From an uncultured Paracoccaceae bacterium (GTDB taxonomy: Bacteria > Pseudomonadota > Alphaproteobacteria > Rhodobacterales > Rhodobacteraceae), in the NCBI GenBank assembly GCA_947495295.1, contig CANLYJ010000001.1, forward strand, positions 1,116,001-1,180,000: a stretch of DNA of 64,000 nucleotides, given 5' to 3'. A program made the translations under genes and the position numbers. The number at the start of each line of letters is the position of its first letter. Positions within the stretch are counted from its first letter, which is position 1. Below the pieces are notes generated by a model. The model was not told the origin of the DNA and did no database searches. It saw nothing but the letters and a program-made list of their open reading frames with translations. This document shows positions 51,921 to 59,531 of the stretch, one piece after another.

Positions 51921-51945
51921 AACAGACCCGGTCAGAAAACGTTCC
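51921..51945 (-). promoter_or_regulatory. EcfG-type promoter (AI-2E gene)
   Basis: Minus strand GGAAC (51941-51945), 16 bases, TGTT (51921-51924). One mismatch in the -10. Confidence 0.62.
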
Positions 51946-51954
51946 TAAAAAAGT

Positions 51955-51979
51955 GGAACTTTTTGCGGATGGCGGGGTT
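51955..51979 (+). promoter_or_regulatory. EcfG-type promoter (58-residue membrane protein)
   Basis: GGAAC (51955-51959), 16 bases, GGTT (51976-51979). It is divergent from the AI-2E promoter only 10 bases away, and 28 bases before the next start codon. Confidence 0.6.
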
Positions 51980-52006
51980 GAGGCGGGAGCAATCAAGGAG
52001 AGAAAA

Positions 52007-52183
52007 ATGTCTGCACCAGACACAAATATCGAAAAACAAGCCCGCCGCCACAAGGGCCCGTTAGTCGGCATCATCGGGGCTGTAATCGTTGCGGGACTAT
52101 TATTCATCGCGTTTCTAACATGGATAGCGGATGAACCAGGTGAAGCTGTTCCCACAGCGGATGTCACAACTGAACTGGAATGA
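52007..52183 (+). CDS. 58-residue single-span membrane protein
   Basis: MSAPDTNIEKQARRHKGPL, then one transmembrane helix (VGIIGAVIVAGLLFIAFLTW), then an acidic tail (ADEPGEAVPTADVTTELE). AAGGAG precedes the ATG by 8 bases. Not recognised as a named family. Because it follows its own EcfG-type promoter it is probably a small stress-induced membrane protein. Confidence 0.7.
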   Translation: MSAPDTNIEKQARRHKGPLVGIIGAVIVAGLLFIAFLTWIADEPGEAVPTADVTTELE

Positions 52184-52247
52184 TACCGCGGTGGGCGGCG
52201 CGTCTGCATGCTGCGCCCATCGCCGACGCTCTTCGTGCCAAATCGCT

Positions 52248-52586
52248 CTAAAGTAGCCACAGAATGGCGCCGCTCGCAACCGCCCCAGTGGTAATGACAG
52301 TTGCCGTCAGAGCCATGTTTTGATGTGATTGCGTGTTCGCGTCGTGGTCATCCACCCGGTTCAACGTTGCACGACACCGGCGCGGCGCCGCCCAGAAGAT
52401 CAGGATCGCGCAAAATATAAACAGCTCTGCGACGGCCTTTGCGATAATCGGGTCATCGGTTGCGCCAATAACCGCCCTGAGCCCCAGCGCCAGGCCGATA
52501 CAGGCCATGACCGTCCGCGTCCAAGCTGCAAGTCCGCTCATTTGCCAAGACGGTACGCTCCTCTGCCCATGCGGTGCGGGGGCCAT
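52248..52586 (-). CDS. DUF202 (YidH-like) membrane protein
   Basis: 112 residues with three hydrophobic segments and the DUF202 lead-in around LAAWTRTVMACIGLALGLRAVI near residue 18. The second helix is AVAELFIFCAILIFWAAP and the third ends the protein (TGAVASGAILWLL). The start could be ATG 52586, GTG 52589 or the internal ATG 52541. No EcfG-type site was found directly upstream. Function unknown. Confidence 0.65.
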   Translation of the reverse strand: MAPAPHGQRSVPSWQMSGLAAWTRTVMACIGLALGLRAVIGATDDPIIAKAVAELFIFCAILIFWAAPRRCRATLNRVDDHDANTQSHQNMALTATVITTGAVASGAILWLL

Positions 52587-52656
52587 CACATTTTTAAGCT
52601 GCGCGTTCTGCCACTGACTTATCGGTGGCCATCTGCTGATATCACCTGGTTCATTT

Positions 52657-52690
52657 CAAAAATGAGGGCACACCCATCATGGGTGCGCCC
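52657..52690 (-). terminator. Rho-independent terminator (minus strand)
   Basis: An 11-bp stem (52666-52676 with 52680-52690, one mismatch) around a 3-base loop, followed on the minus strand by TCATTTTTG. It ends the transcript of the PLDc_N-like gene. Confidence 0.78.
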
Positions 52691-52716
52691 GCCTGATATC
52701 ATATCAAACCGGTTGT

Positions 52717-52905
52717 TCAGGCAATGCCGCGTGCCCCTCGTGGTCCGGCAACAAGCCAAATGATGAAGCCAATCAAAGGTAGTACCAACACCAGCAGTGT
52801 CCAAAGGACCTTTGATCCTGTGGACGCGCCTGACCCGATAATCGAAATGATGGCCCAGATGTTCAGGGCCAATAAAATTACGCCACCAATACCTGCATAT
52901 TCCAT
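52717..52905 (-). CDS. PLDc_N-type small membrane protein
   Basis: 62 residues: MEYAGIGGVILLALNIWAII, a short loop with SGASTGSKVLW, then TLLVLVLPLIGFIIWLVAGPRG. The W-x2-L-x3-LP-x2-GFIIW pattern is that of the phospholipase D nuclease N-terminal (PLDc_N) domain, which also occurs as a stand-alone two-helix membrane protein. ATG 52905 has GGAG 9 bases upstream. An EcfG-type promoter lies 39 bases before the start. Confidence 0.75.
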   Translation of the reverse strand: MEYAGIGGVILLALNIWAIISIIGSGASTGSKVLWTLLVLVLPLIGFIIWLVAGPRGARGIA

Positions 52906-52943
52906 GTCTAAATTCTCCGTATTCACGTTTTCTCTGTCGATCC

Positions 52944-52968
52944 AACACGCCACGCCGAGAATGGTTCC
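52944..52968 (-). promoter_or_regulatory. EcfG-type promoter (PLDc_N-like gene)
   Basis: Minus strand GGAAC (52964-52968), 16 bases, TGTT (52944-52947). Confidence 0.62.
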
Positions 52969-53024
52969 TTAAAGTTTTAGGTTTCCGGTTTCTCAAGGGC
53001 CTGCGGACCTGCGCGATGAAGCGT

Positions 53025-53049
53025 GGAACAAATTGGATGTTGGCGCGTT
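53025..53049 (+). promoter_or_regulatory. EcfG-type promoter (mscS-DUF2254)
   Basis: GGAAC (53025-53029), 16 bases, CGTT (53046-53049), an exact consensus match 28 bases before the ATG. Confidence 0.78.
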
Positions 53050-53077
53050 AAGCCAGATTGCAACATGCGGAGCGATC

Positions 53078-53974
53078 ATGGAACAAGCCGACGTCACCAC
53101 CACACTGACCGTTACGCTTTCGGATTATGTGACAAAATTTGTCGAGGCGGCCCCGCGATTGGCCGTGGCGTTGGCCTTGCTGCTTATGACCTGGGCAGTG
53201 GTTTCAATGTTGAAACTTGTCATTCGTCGGTTGGGTGCCCGGTTCCGCCTGCGTAGCAACCTCATCAATGTTCTGGCGATGATGGCGGGTGTCGGGCTGT
53301 GGTTGATTGGGTCATTGATCGCCCTGACCGTCGTATTCCCATCAATTACACCGGGCAAGGCGTTGACGACGCTCGGGCTTGGCTCTGTCGCGATTGGCTT
53401 TGCATTCAAGGACACGTTCGAGAACTTTCTTGCAGGCATCCTTATCTTGTTGCGTGAACCTTTCCGGATCAACGACTACATCGAATGCGAAGATATCGAG
53501 GGTCAGGTTGAGGATATCACCATTCGTGACACGCATATCCGCCAAACCGATGGGCAACTGGTCGTTGTTCCCAATCATATGCTGTTTCAGAATGCGGTTG
53601 TGGTCCGTACGGACCGTGATCTGCGGCGCACCACAATAATCTGTGGTGTCGCCTATGGCGAAGACGTCGATGTCGCGCGGGGTGTGATTCAGGACGCTGT
53701 GACAGCCGTTGACACTGTGCGCGATGATATTAAGGACGTGCAGGTATTTGCCCAAGCCTTTGGTGCGTCGTCGATCGACTTTGAAGTGACATGGTGGACC
53801 GGATCCCGACCGATCGACATTCGTACATCACGCGATCAGGTTGTAGCGGCTGTGAAATCGGCCTTGGATGATGCGGGAATTGAGATACCATTTCCATACA
53901 GAACCCTGACATTCAAGGAACCGCTTAAAATGCAGACCATCGCAAACAGTACCGACGATGCTGCAGCAACCTGA
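53078..53974 (+). CDS. MscS-family mechanosensitive ion channel
   Basis: 298 residues. Three membrane helices (about residues 22-42, 62-85 and the pore helix near 95). The MscS signature follows: TLGLGSVAIGFAFKDTFENFLAGILILLREPF near residues 96-127, then the beta domain (DIEGQVEDITIRDTHIRQTDGQLVVVPN). It protects against hypo-osmotic shock. GGAG precedes ATG 53078. The end overlaps the DUF2254 gene by one base. Confidence 0.92.
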   Translation: MEQADVTTTLTVTLSDYVTKFVEAAPRLAVALALLLMTWAVVSMLKLVIRRLGARFRLRSNLINVLAMMAGVGLWLIGSLIALTVVFPSITPGKALTTLGLGSVAIGFAFKDTFENFLAGILILLREPFRINDYIECEDIEGQVEDITIRDTHIRQTDGQLVVVPNHMLFQNAVVVRTDRDLRRTTIICGVAYGEDVDVARGVIQDAVTAVDTVRDDIKDVQVFAQAFGASSIDFEVTWWTGSRPIDIRTSRDQVVAAVKSALDDAGIEIPFPYRTLTFKEPLKMQTIANSTDDAAAT

Positions 53975-55191
53975 TGGGAAAACGCGCGCTTCTTGTCAAA
54001 CTGCTGCAAGATATCAGAGCAAGCTACTGGTTTCTGCCCTCGGTTCTGGTGATTGCGGGCCTCATGCTGGCGGGCATGACCGACTGGGTTGACCGCAACG
54101 TCGATCTGCTGCCGTTCAACCTGCCTGATACATTTATCGACACACAGGCTGATGGTGCTCGGTCAACACTGGCCGTCATTGCGCAATCCATCATTGGTGT
54201 GACCGGCGTCATGTTTTCCATGACAATTGTTGCCGTGTCTTTCGCATCCGGCAATTTTGGCCCGCGGCTGATTGGCAACTTCATGCGCGACCGGGGCAAC
54301 CAGTGGAGCCTGGGGATACTGATCGCGACCTTTGTGTATGCAATAGTCGTATTGCGTTCGGTACAAGACGGGTTCGATGGTGGCGTTGATCAATTTGTGC
54401 CGCAATATTCACTTTTGGTGGCAATCGGTCTGACATTGATATGCGTGTTCACGATGATCTATTTCGTTCACCACGTGCCCGAGACAATCAACGTCAGCCG
54501 GATCTCGGCCGATCTGGGGTATCGGCTGGAATGCCAGATTCGAGATATGATTGATGATCAGGGGGAAGACGACGACAAAGACGGTTGGCCGCAAGATGAC
54601 CCTGTTTGTAGTGTAAGCGCGGGAACGTCTGGTTATATTCAGACCTGCAATTTCAATCAGTTGAAGGAACTGGCGGCGGAAAACGGTTGGCACATCGAAA
54701 TGCGGGTGGCGATCGGTGATTTCGTGACCACAGCGACCGAAGTATTCGTGATCTGGGCTAAGGATGATCTGACCGACGACCAGATTCAGAAGCTGATCGG
54801 GTGCTTTGCTGTTGGCTCAGGACGTACAGAAAACCAAAACCCAGGCTTTGTTGCGCAGCAACTGGTGGAAATGGTCGCAAGGGCGCTGTCGCCCGGTATC
54901 AATGACCCATACACCGCAATGGATTGTTTGAACCGGCTGACCGCTGTTCTGACCGTAGCATCGGTTTACAAGGGCGGGCTCAACCCCCGACAGTCAACGC
55001 GCTTGCGGTATCCTCAGCTCGACTTTCCGGGATTGTTTGCGGTCACCTTTCCATTGTGCCGCCAATATGTCCGACCTGACGATATCACACGCCAGCATGC
55101 GCTGCGCGTTTTGCGGCAGCTGAAAGATGTGGCCAAGCCCCGCCACCAATCCGTGATCATGGATGAAATCGACGCATTGTCGCAAGACTAA
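53974..55191 (+). CDS. DUF2254 membrane protein
   Basis: 405 residues. Four hydrophobic segments in the first 165 residues (SYWFLPSVLVIAGLMLAGM, IIGVTGVMFSMTIVAVSFAS, WSLGILIATFVYAIVVL, LLVAIGLTLICVFTMIYFVHH) and a long soluble C-terminal domain, which match DUF2254. The ARALSPGINDPYTAMDCLNRL block near residue 305 is characteristic. Function unknown. One-base overlap with mscS suggests a joint role in envelope stress. Confidence 0.85.
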   Translation: MGKRALLVKLLQDIRASYWFLPSVLVIAGLMLAGMTDWVDRNVDLLPFNLPDTFIDTQADGARSTLAVIAQSIIGVTGVMFSMTIVAVSFASGNFGPRLIGNFMRDRGNQWSLGILIATFVYAIVVLRSVQDGFDGGVDQFVPQYSLLVAIGLTLICVFTMIYFVHHVPETINVSRISADLGYRLECQIRDMIDDQGEDDDKDGWPQDDPVCSVSAGTSGYIQTCNFNQLKELAAENGWHIEMRVAIGDFVTTATEVFVIWAKDDLTDDQIQKLIGCFAVGSGRTENQNPGFVAQQLVEMVARALSPGINDPYTAMDCLNRLTAVLTVASVYKGGLNPRQSTRLRYPQLDFPGLFAVTFPLCRQYVRPDDITRQHALRVLRQLKDVAKPRHQSVIMDEIDALSQD

Positions 55192-55202
55192 GACAGGCGC
55201 GC

Positions 55203-55227
55203 GGAACCCACAGCGGATATCTGCGTT
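55203..55227 (+). promoter_or_regulatory. EcfG-type promoter (DUF2945-topoisomerase IB)
   Basis: GGAAC (55203-55207), 16 bases, CGTT (55224-55227), an exact consensus match 29 bases before the start codon. Confidence 0.78.
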
Positions 55228-55256
55228 TAGCCTTACAAGCGATAATGGAGACGTGG

Positions 55257-55469
55257 ATGACACTTCAAGTCGGCGACAAGGTTAAATGGAACTGGGGCAA
55301 TGGAACGGCAACCGGGACGGTGGAAAAGACATATGCCAAATCAGTCACCCGTACAATCAAGGGCACCGAGGTAACCCGCAACGGATCAGACGACGACAAC
55401 GCGCTCTATATTGAACAAGAGGATGGAGACGCAGTTCTGAAACTTGCGTCCGAGGTCAGCAAGGCGTGA
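55257..55469 (+). CDS. DUF2945/HVA1-type small protein
   Basis: 70 residues from ATG 55257 (TGGAGAC upstream; ATG 55245 is an alternative). MTLQVGDKVKWNWGNGTATG, then VEKTYAKSVTRTIKGTEVTRNGS, and ALYIEQEDGDAVLKLASEV is the hypervirulence-associated TUDOR (DUF2945) fold seen beside stress genes. The end overlaps the topoisomerase start (GTGA). Confidence 0.82.
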   Translation: MTLQVGDKVKWNWGNGTATGTVEKTYAKSVTRTIKGTEVTRNGSDDDNALYIEQEDGDAVLKLASEVSKA

Positions 55470-56431
55470 CAGATCATGGATTGATTTACTATCCGGATGA
55501 TCAGCCCGGCATTCAGCGGCGAAAACGGGGACGTGGCTTTGCCTATTTCGCCCCTGATGGCACGAATATCGACGACGCGGTTGAGCGCAAACGTCTCGCT
55601 GCGCTAGCCGTCCCACCAGCCTACCGCGATGTGTGGATGTGTCCGCTGTCGCAAGGCCACCTGCAGGCAACCGGGCGAGACGATAAAGACCGCAAACAAT
55701 ATCGCTATCATCCTGACTGGACCGCCGCACAAGCCCAGACAAAGTTCGACAAGCTTGTGGATTTTGGCCATCAACTGCCCGGTATTCGCCGTAAAGTCAG
55801 GCGTGATTTAACATATGACGTTGGCGAAAAGACCTTTGCGTTGGCAAGCGCGGTTGCAATGATCGACCGCCTTGCCCTGCGCGTCGGGAATGAGGCCTAT
55901 ACCCGCGAAAATGGCAGCTACGGTGCGCTGACCCTGCGCAACCGCCATGTCAAAATGACGGGGAACATGATTGCCTTACGGTACACCGCAAAAGGCGGAC
56001 GACGGGTCCGAAGACAATTGGCGGACCGGACGCTGGCGCGGGTCCTGAACAAGATCGGTGATCTGCCGGGCGCTTCTCTGCTGTCGTGGATTGATGACGA
56101 TGGACAGCCACAAACGCTTGGCTCTCAAACACTCAACCGCTACATCGCCGATGCCGCAGGGGATGACGACACAACCGCCAAGACCTTTCGTACATGGGCA
56201 GGCACGCTTGCCGCCTATGAAATTGCCGAAACCGGGCCAAGCACGATCAAGGCGATGTCAGAGGCGGCTGCAAAGCGACTGCACAACACCGCGACCATTG
56301 CACGAAACAGTTACATCCATCCCGATATCATCGAACTGGCGGGACAGGACATCAACCCGCCCAAGCCCATTAAACATAGCGATTTGCGGGTCGTTGAGCA
56401 ACGTATGCTGGGCTATCTGGAAAATAACTGA
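55466..56431 (+). CDS. type IB DNA topoisomerase (poxvirus-like)
   Basis: 321 residues from GTG. Relaxes supercoils through a 3'-phosphotyrosyl link. An N-terminal domain (RRKRGRGFAYFAPDGT, VPPAYRDVWMCP, GRDDKDRKQYRYHPDW) precedes the catalytic domain: ALRVGNEAYTREN, LRNRHVKMTGN, KTFRTWAGT and the nucleophile Tyr in ARNSYIHPDI near residue 291. Topoisomerase IB is a common member of alphaproteobacterial EcfG regulons. Confidence 0.93.
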   Translation: MTDHGLIYYPDDQPGIQRRKRGRGFAYFAPDGTNIDDAVERKRLAALAVPPAYRDVWMCPLSQGHLQATGRDDKDRKQYRYHPDWTAAQAQTKFDKLVDFGHQLPGIRRKVRRDLTYDVGEKTFALASAVAMIDRLALRVGNEAYTRENGSYGALTLRNRHVKMTGNMIALRYTAKGGRRVRRQLADRTLARVLNKIGDLPGASLLSWIDDDGQPQTLGSQTLNRYIADAAGDDDTTAKTFRTWAGTLAAYEIAETGPSTIKAMSEAAAKRLHNTATIARNSYIHPDIIELAGQDINPPKPIKHSDLRVVEQRMLGYLENN

Positions 56432-56453
56432 ACCAATTGGACATTGCCACGTT
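56429..56453 (+). promoter_or_regulatory. EcfG-type promoter, weaker match (MATE gene)
   Basis: TGAAC (56429-56433), 16 bases, CGTT (56450-56453). One mismatch in the -35. The site begins within the topoisomerase stop codon. Confidence 0.5.
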
Positions 56454-56481
56454 ATGCCCCGAACTAAGGCAGGGGACTGGC

Positions 56482-57861
56482 ATGAGCGATTCAAGAAATC
56501 TGACAACGGATCTGGTATGGATTAATTTACTGCGCCTTGCAGGGCCGATGGTGTTCGGGATCGTTGCAGTCATCTCGGTCTCGCTTGTCGATACCTACTA
56601 TGTCGGGCAGCTTGGTACACAAGAATTGACGGCCCTATCTTTCACCTTCCCGGTGACGCTTTCTGTCTCCAGCCTGGCCATCGGGCTTGGCGCAGGCGCA
56701 TCGTCCGTGGTTTCGCGCGCGGTTGGGTCAAAGGATACCAAAGACGCCAAGCGGCTTGCCACCGACAGCATCATTCTTGCCATCATTCTGGTCATGATAG
56801 TCGCCGCAGCAGGCTATTTTTCAATCGATTGGTTGTTCGGGCTGCTGGGTGCCAAAGGCGAGGTGCTGGACATGGTTCGGCGCTACATGCAGATCTGGTT
56901 CATGGCCATTCCACTGCTGGTCGTACCCATCGTGGCGAACTCCATCGTGCGCGCGGTCGGTGATGCGTTTTGGCCTAGCGCGGTTATGGTCGGGTCGGCG
57001 TTGATTAATATCAGCGTGACGCCAATCCTCATATTTGGCTGGGGCCCGATCCCTGCCATGGATATCGAAGGCGCGGCCTTGGGCACGCTTGCCGCCTGGC
57101 TGTTTACGCTTGTTGGTGCTTTCCTGCTTGTCGCGTGGCGCGAACAGATGCTCACGATGAAGCTTCCGCCCATCGCTGATTTGTATCGGTCATGGAAACG
57201 GGTCCTTGTCGTTGGGATACCCGCATCTTTTGGGAATGCCGTAAACCCCATTGGAATTGCGATCGTCACATCAATCCTTGCGACGTTTGGCGATACAGTT
57301 GTCGCAGGTTTCGGCGTGGCTACGCGGATCGAGTCGCTATCAGTGATCCCGATGCTGGCTTTATCTTCGGCTATTGGGCCATTTACCGGTCAAAACTGGG
57401 GTGCGTCGAAAGTCGACCGTGTTATTCGCGCGCTCAAGATCAGCTATGCCGTCTGTGCATGTTGGGCGATCGCGCTGGCGATCTTCTTTTGGGTATTTGC
57501 AGAAGCCGTCGTTGGACTGTTTACAAGCGACACCGATGTCATCCGAACCGCATCACTTTATCTATCCGTCATCCCGCTTAGCGTCTGGGGTTACGGCATG
57601 GTGATCATCGCAGCGGGGGCCTATAACGCACTCGGAAAATCACAGGTTGGGCTGGCGTTCTACCTGACGCGGACAGCGCTTCTTTACGTTCCACTCTCAT
57701 CTCTGGCAGCAATGCTAGCCCAATCCTGGGCCGTCTTTGTGGCTATCGCTGTCGCCAACGCGGTGAGTGGCGCTGCCGTCGCTATCTTTGCTGTCTGCTG
57801 GTTGAAAAGAATGACCTCTGATGCCGATTTAAACGGAACGGAAATGGCTTCGGCGCGTTGA
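56482..57861 (+). CDS. MATE-family efflux transporter
   Basis: 459 residues with 12 predicted helices in two homologous halves (LRLAGPMVFGIVAVISVSLVDTYYVGQLG and, in the second half, WKRVLVVGIPASFGNAVNPIG). It exports drugs or metabolites with H+ or Na+. ATG 56482 is chosen for the AGGGGA 6 bases upstream; the earlier in-frame TTG has none. The 3' end contains the csbD promoter. Confidence 0.9.
   Translation: MSDSRNLTTDLVWINLLRLAGPMVFGIVAVISVSLVDTYYVGQLGTQELTALSFTFPVTLSVSSLAIGLGAGASSVVSRAVGSKDTKDAKRLATDSIILAIILVMIVAAAGYFSIDWLFGLLGAKGEVLDMVRRYMQIWFMAIPLLVVPIVANSIVRAVGDAFWPSAVMVGSALINISVTPILIFGWGPIPAMDIEGAALGTLAAWLFTLVGAFLLVAWREQMLTMKLPPIADLYRSWKRVLVVGIPASFGNAVNPIGIAIVTSILATFGDTVVAGFGVATRIESLSVIPMLALSSAIGPFTGQNWGASKVDRVIRALKISYAVCACWAIALAIFFWVFAEAVVGLFTSDTDVIRTASLYLSVIPLSVWGYGMVIIAAGAYNALGKSQVGLAFYLTRTALLYVPLSSLAAMLAQSWAVFVAIAVANAVSGAAVAIFAVCWLKRMTSDADLNGTEMASAR
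57835..57859 (+). promoter_or_regulatory. EcfG-type promoter (csbD)
   Basis: GGAAC (57835-57839), 16 bases, CGTT (57856-57859), an exact consensus match embedded in the last codons of the MATE gene. Confidence 0.75.
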
Positions 57862-57918
57862 GCCATCACAGGCCGTCTTTGGGCCGGTCGATAAGCAAAA
57901 TCTAGAAAGGATGCAGCG

Positions 57919-58116
57919 ATGAATTGGGATCAAATCGAAGGCAAATGGAAAGAGTTCTCAGGCGACGTCAAAGCGAAATGGGGCGAACTGACCGATGACG
58001 AAGTCGCCGAAGTGAATGGCGACCGAGAGGCGCTCGAAGGCAAGATCCAAGCCAAATACGGCAAGACCAAAGAAGAAGCCAAGGAGGAGGTGGATGCCTT
58101 CTTGAACGCGCACTGA
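57919..58116 (+). CDS. CsbD-family stress protein
   Basis: 65 residues, highly charged and helical. MNWDQIEGKWKEFSGDVKAK near the N-terminus and GKIQAKYGKTKEEAKEEVD are the CsbD hallmarks. The family was named from a sigma-B-dependent Bacillus protein; its function is unknown. GAAAGGA precedes the ATG. It ends the stress block and has its own EcfG-type promoter and terminator. Confidence 0.92.
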   Translation: MNWDQIEGKWKEFSGDVKAKWGELTDDEVAEVNGDREALEGKIQAKYGKTKEEAKEEVDAFLNAH

Positions 58117-58140
58117 GTTCACACGCTTGAAATGCCTCAC

Positions 58141-58166
58141 GGCCGCCCTCATGGGGCGGTCGTTTT
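58141..58166 (+). terminator. Terminator of csbD
   Basis: GGCCGCCC (58141-58148) pairs with GGGCGGTC (58154-58161), one G-T wobble and a 5-base loop, followed by GTTTT. Confidence 0.7.
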
Positions 58167-58802
58167 CGTTTGCTGCATTCTTGGCTGAGCCGTCTTGCAC
58201 CTGACGACAAACCAGAAAAGGTGGTACTCGAACGGCTACTTCATTGAGGCTCAATCCATCGGGCGATTGGAATACCCAGACGAGATATTCAGAAGCCAAT
58301 TGGAGGATGGTAGCGACGGTGGATAAAATAGGAACACGAAAGCCTACTATATCAATTACACCAAATTTTTACAGTAGCTTAGTGTTGCATCCGCATGCTC
58401 ATTTTCTTGATTTTCTCTTGAATTCTACAGCGCATCTGCACCCGCACTGGACCCTGCGACACAATAATTCTAGCGACGATCTCAGACCATCAGGCCGTTA
58501 CTGGTAGTCTCCGTCCATGGACCCATACTATGCACTTGTTATGACTTTAAATGTTAGGAACAAGCCTACTTCTCTGACATGGCGATATTCGCATGTTAGA
58601 AATTCACCAGTTGGATCGACATACATACCTTTTCACGCATCTTGGGCGTGTAGGAACTTTCCTTAATAATATCCAAGGCTTTGGCGACCCCGGCAGGGTA
58701 ACGCCCCATATTGATTTTAAAGAGAAAGCCTTAAGGTGTGTGAAAGCGAATTATGCTGTCCATCATGGAGAGAAATGATCCTCACATACCAATTTTTTCT
58801 CA
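58167..58802. other. Gene-poor boundary before the restriction operon
   Basis: About 640 bases in which I see no convincing gene on either strand. Short open frames (58244-58507 and 58593-58778) lack ribosome sites and recognisable motifs. The stretch is more AT-rich than the flanks and probably marks the insertion edge of the defence operon. No tRNA or integrase remnant was found here. Confidence 0.5.
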
Positions 58803-59531
58803 TCACTCTTGAAGCAGTACCTCAACCAGACCATCCAAATGGTGTTTCGACTTACGCCAGTCACCTGCATGTCCATCGATCAAGCCCCAGAAAGCAGAAC
58901 CGTGATCGTGATGCTTCAGGTGTGCCAGTTCATGGATCAGCACGTAGTCGATACATGGGCGTGGAGCTTTGACCAGATGCGGATTCAGGATGATTTCCCC
59001 CGATGGTGAACAGCTTCCCCATTGGCGTTGCATATCAAGCAGCTTGAACGGCGGAACCTTAGTCACCCACGGGAGAGTCATCGACAAAGTATCAAGTCGT
59101 CTGGCGAAGTAGTCCTGCCCTTTCACTCGGTACCATGCTCTCATCCGTGCTTTGATGTCGCCAGCTTCCGTAGACTTCGATTCGACCTCCAGTTGGTTAC
59201 CCTTCAATCGAACGGCTTTGGGCTTATCCGTGACTGGTATGACCTTCAGCATGTATCGCCGTCCCAAATAAAGAACTTGCTCTCCAGACACGTATTCCTT
59301 GGGTCTCACGTGTGCATAGCGTTGGTTGGCATCATTCACGTGATTGGCAACCCATCTGGCTCGTTTCTGAACAGCGCCACGGATTGCAGCATCATCAAAG
59401 CCATGTGGTGCATCGACTGATACGGACCCGTCTGGGTTCACATGGATAGCAACACGTGTGCTGCGATTGTCGTCGAATGCAACCTGGTACGGGATACGCT
59501 GATCACCATATGCCAGCACAAATGATGTCAT
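58803..59531 (-). CDS. YgjP-like (DUF45) zinc metallopeptidase
   Basis: 242 residues. The SprT/YgjP-like gluzincin motif HELAHLKHHDHGSAFW is near residue 200, with QRQWGSCSPSGEI near residue 170 and an N-terminal strand-rich domain. The substrate is unknown. DUF45 metallopeptidases recur beside type I restriction genes. Here the ATG overlaps the hsdR stop (ATGA), so it is the last gene of that operon. Confidence 0.85.
   Translation of the reverse strand: MTSFVLAYGDQRIPYQVAFDDNRSTRVAIHVNPDGSVSVDAPHGFDDAAIRGAVQKRARWVANHVNDANQRYAHVRPKEYVSGEQVLYLGRRYMLKVIPVTDKPKAVRLKGNQLEVESKSTEAGDIKARMRAWYRVKGQDYFARRLDTLSMTLPWVTKVPPFKLLDMQRQWGSCSPSGEIILNPHLVKAPRPCIDYVLIHELAHLKHHDHGSAFWGLIDGHAGDWRKSKHHLDGLVEVLLQE

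Noticed and set aside
58244..58778. Two short plus-strand frames before the restriction operon
   Set aside because: No ribosome sites, no recognisable motifs, and an atypical composition for this genome.
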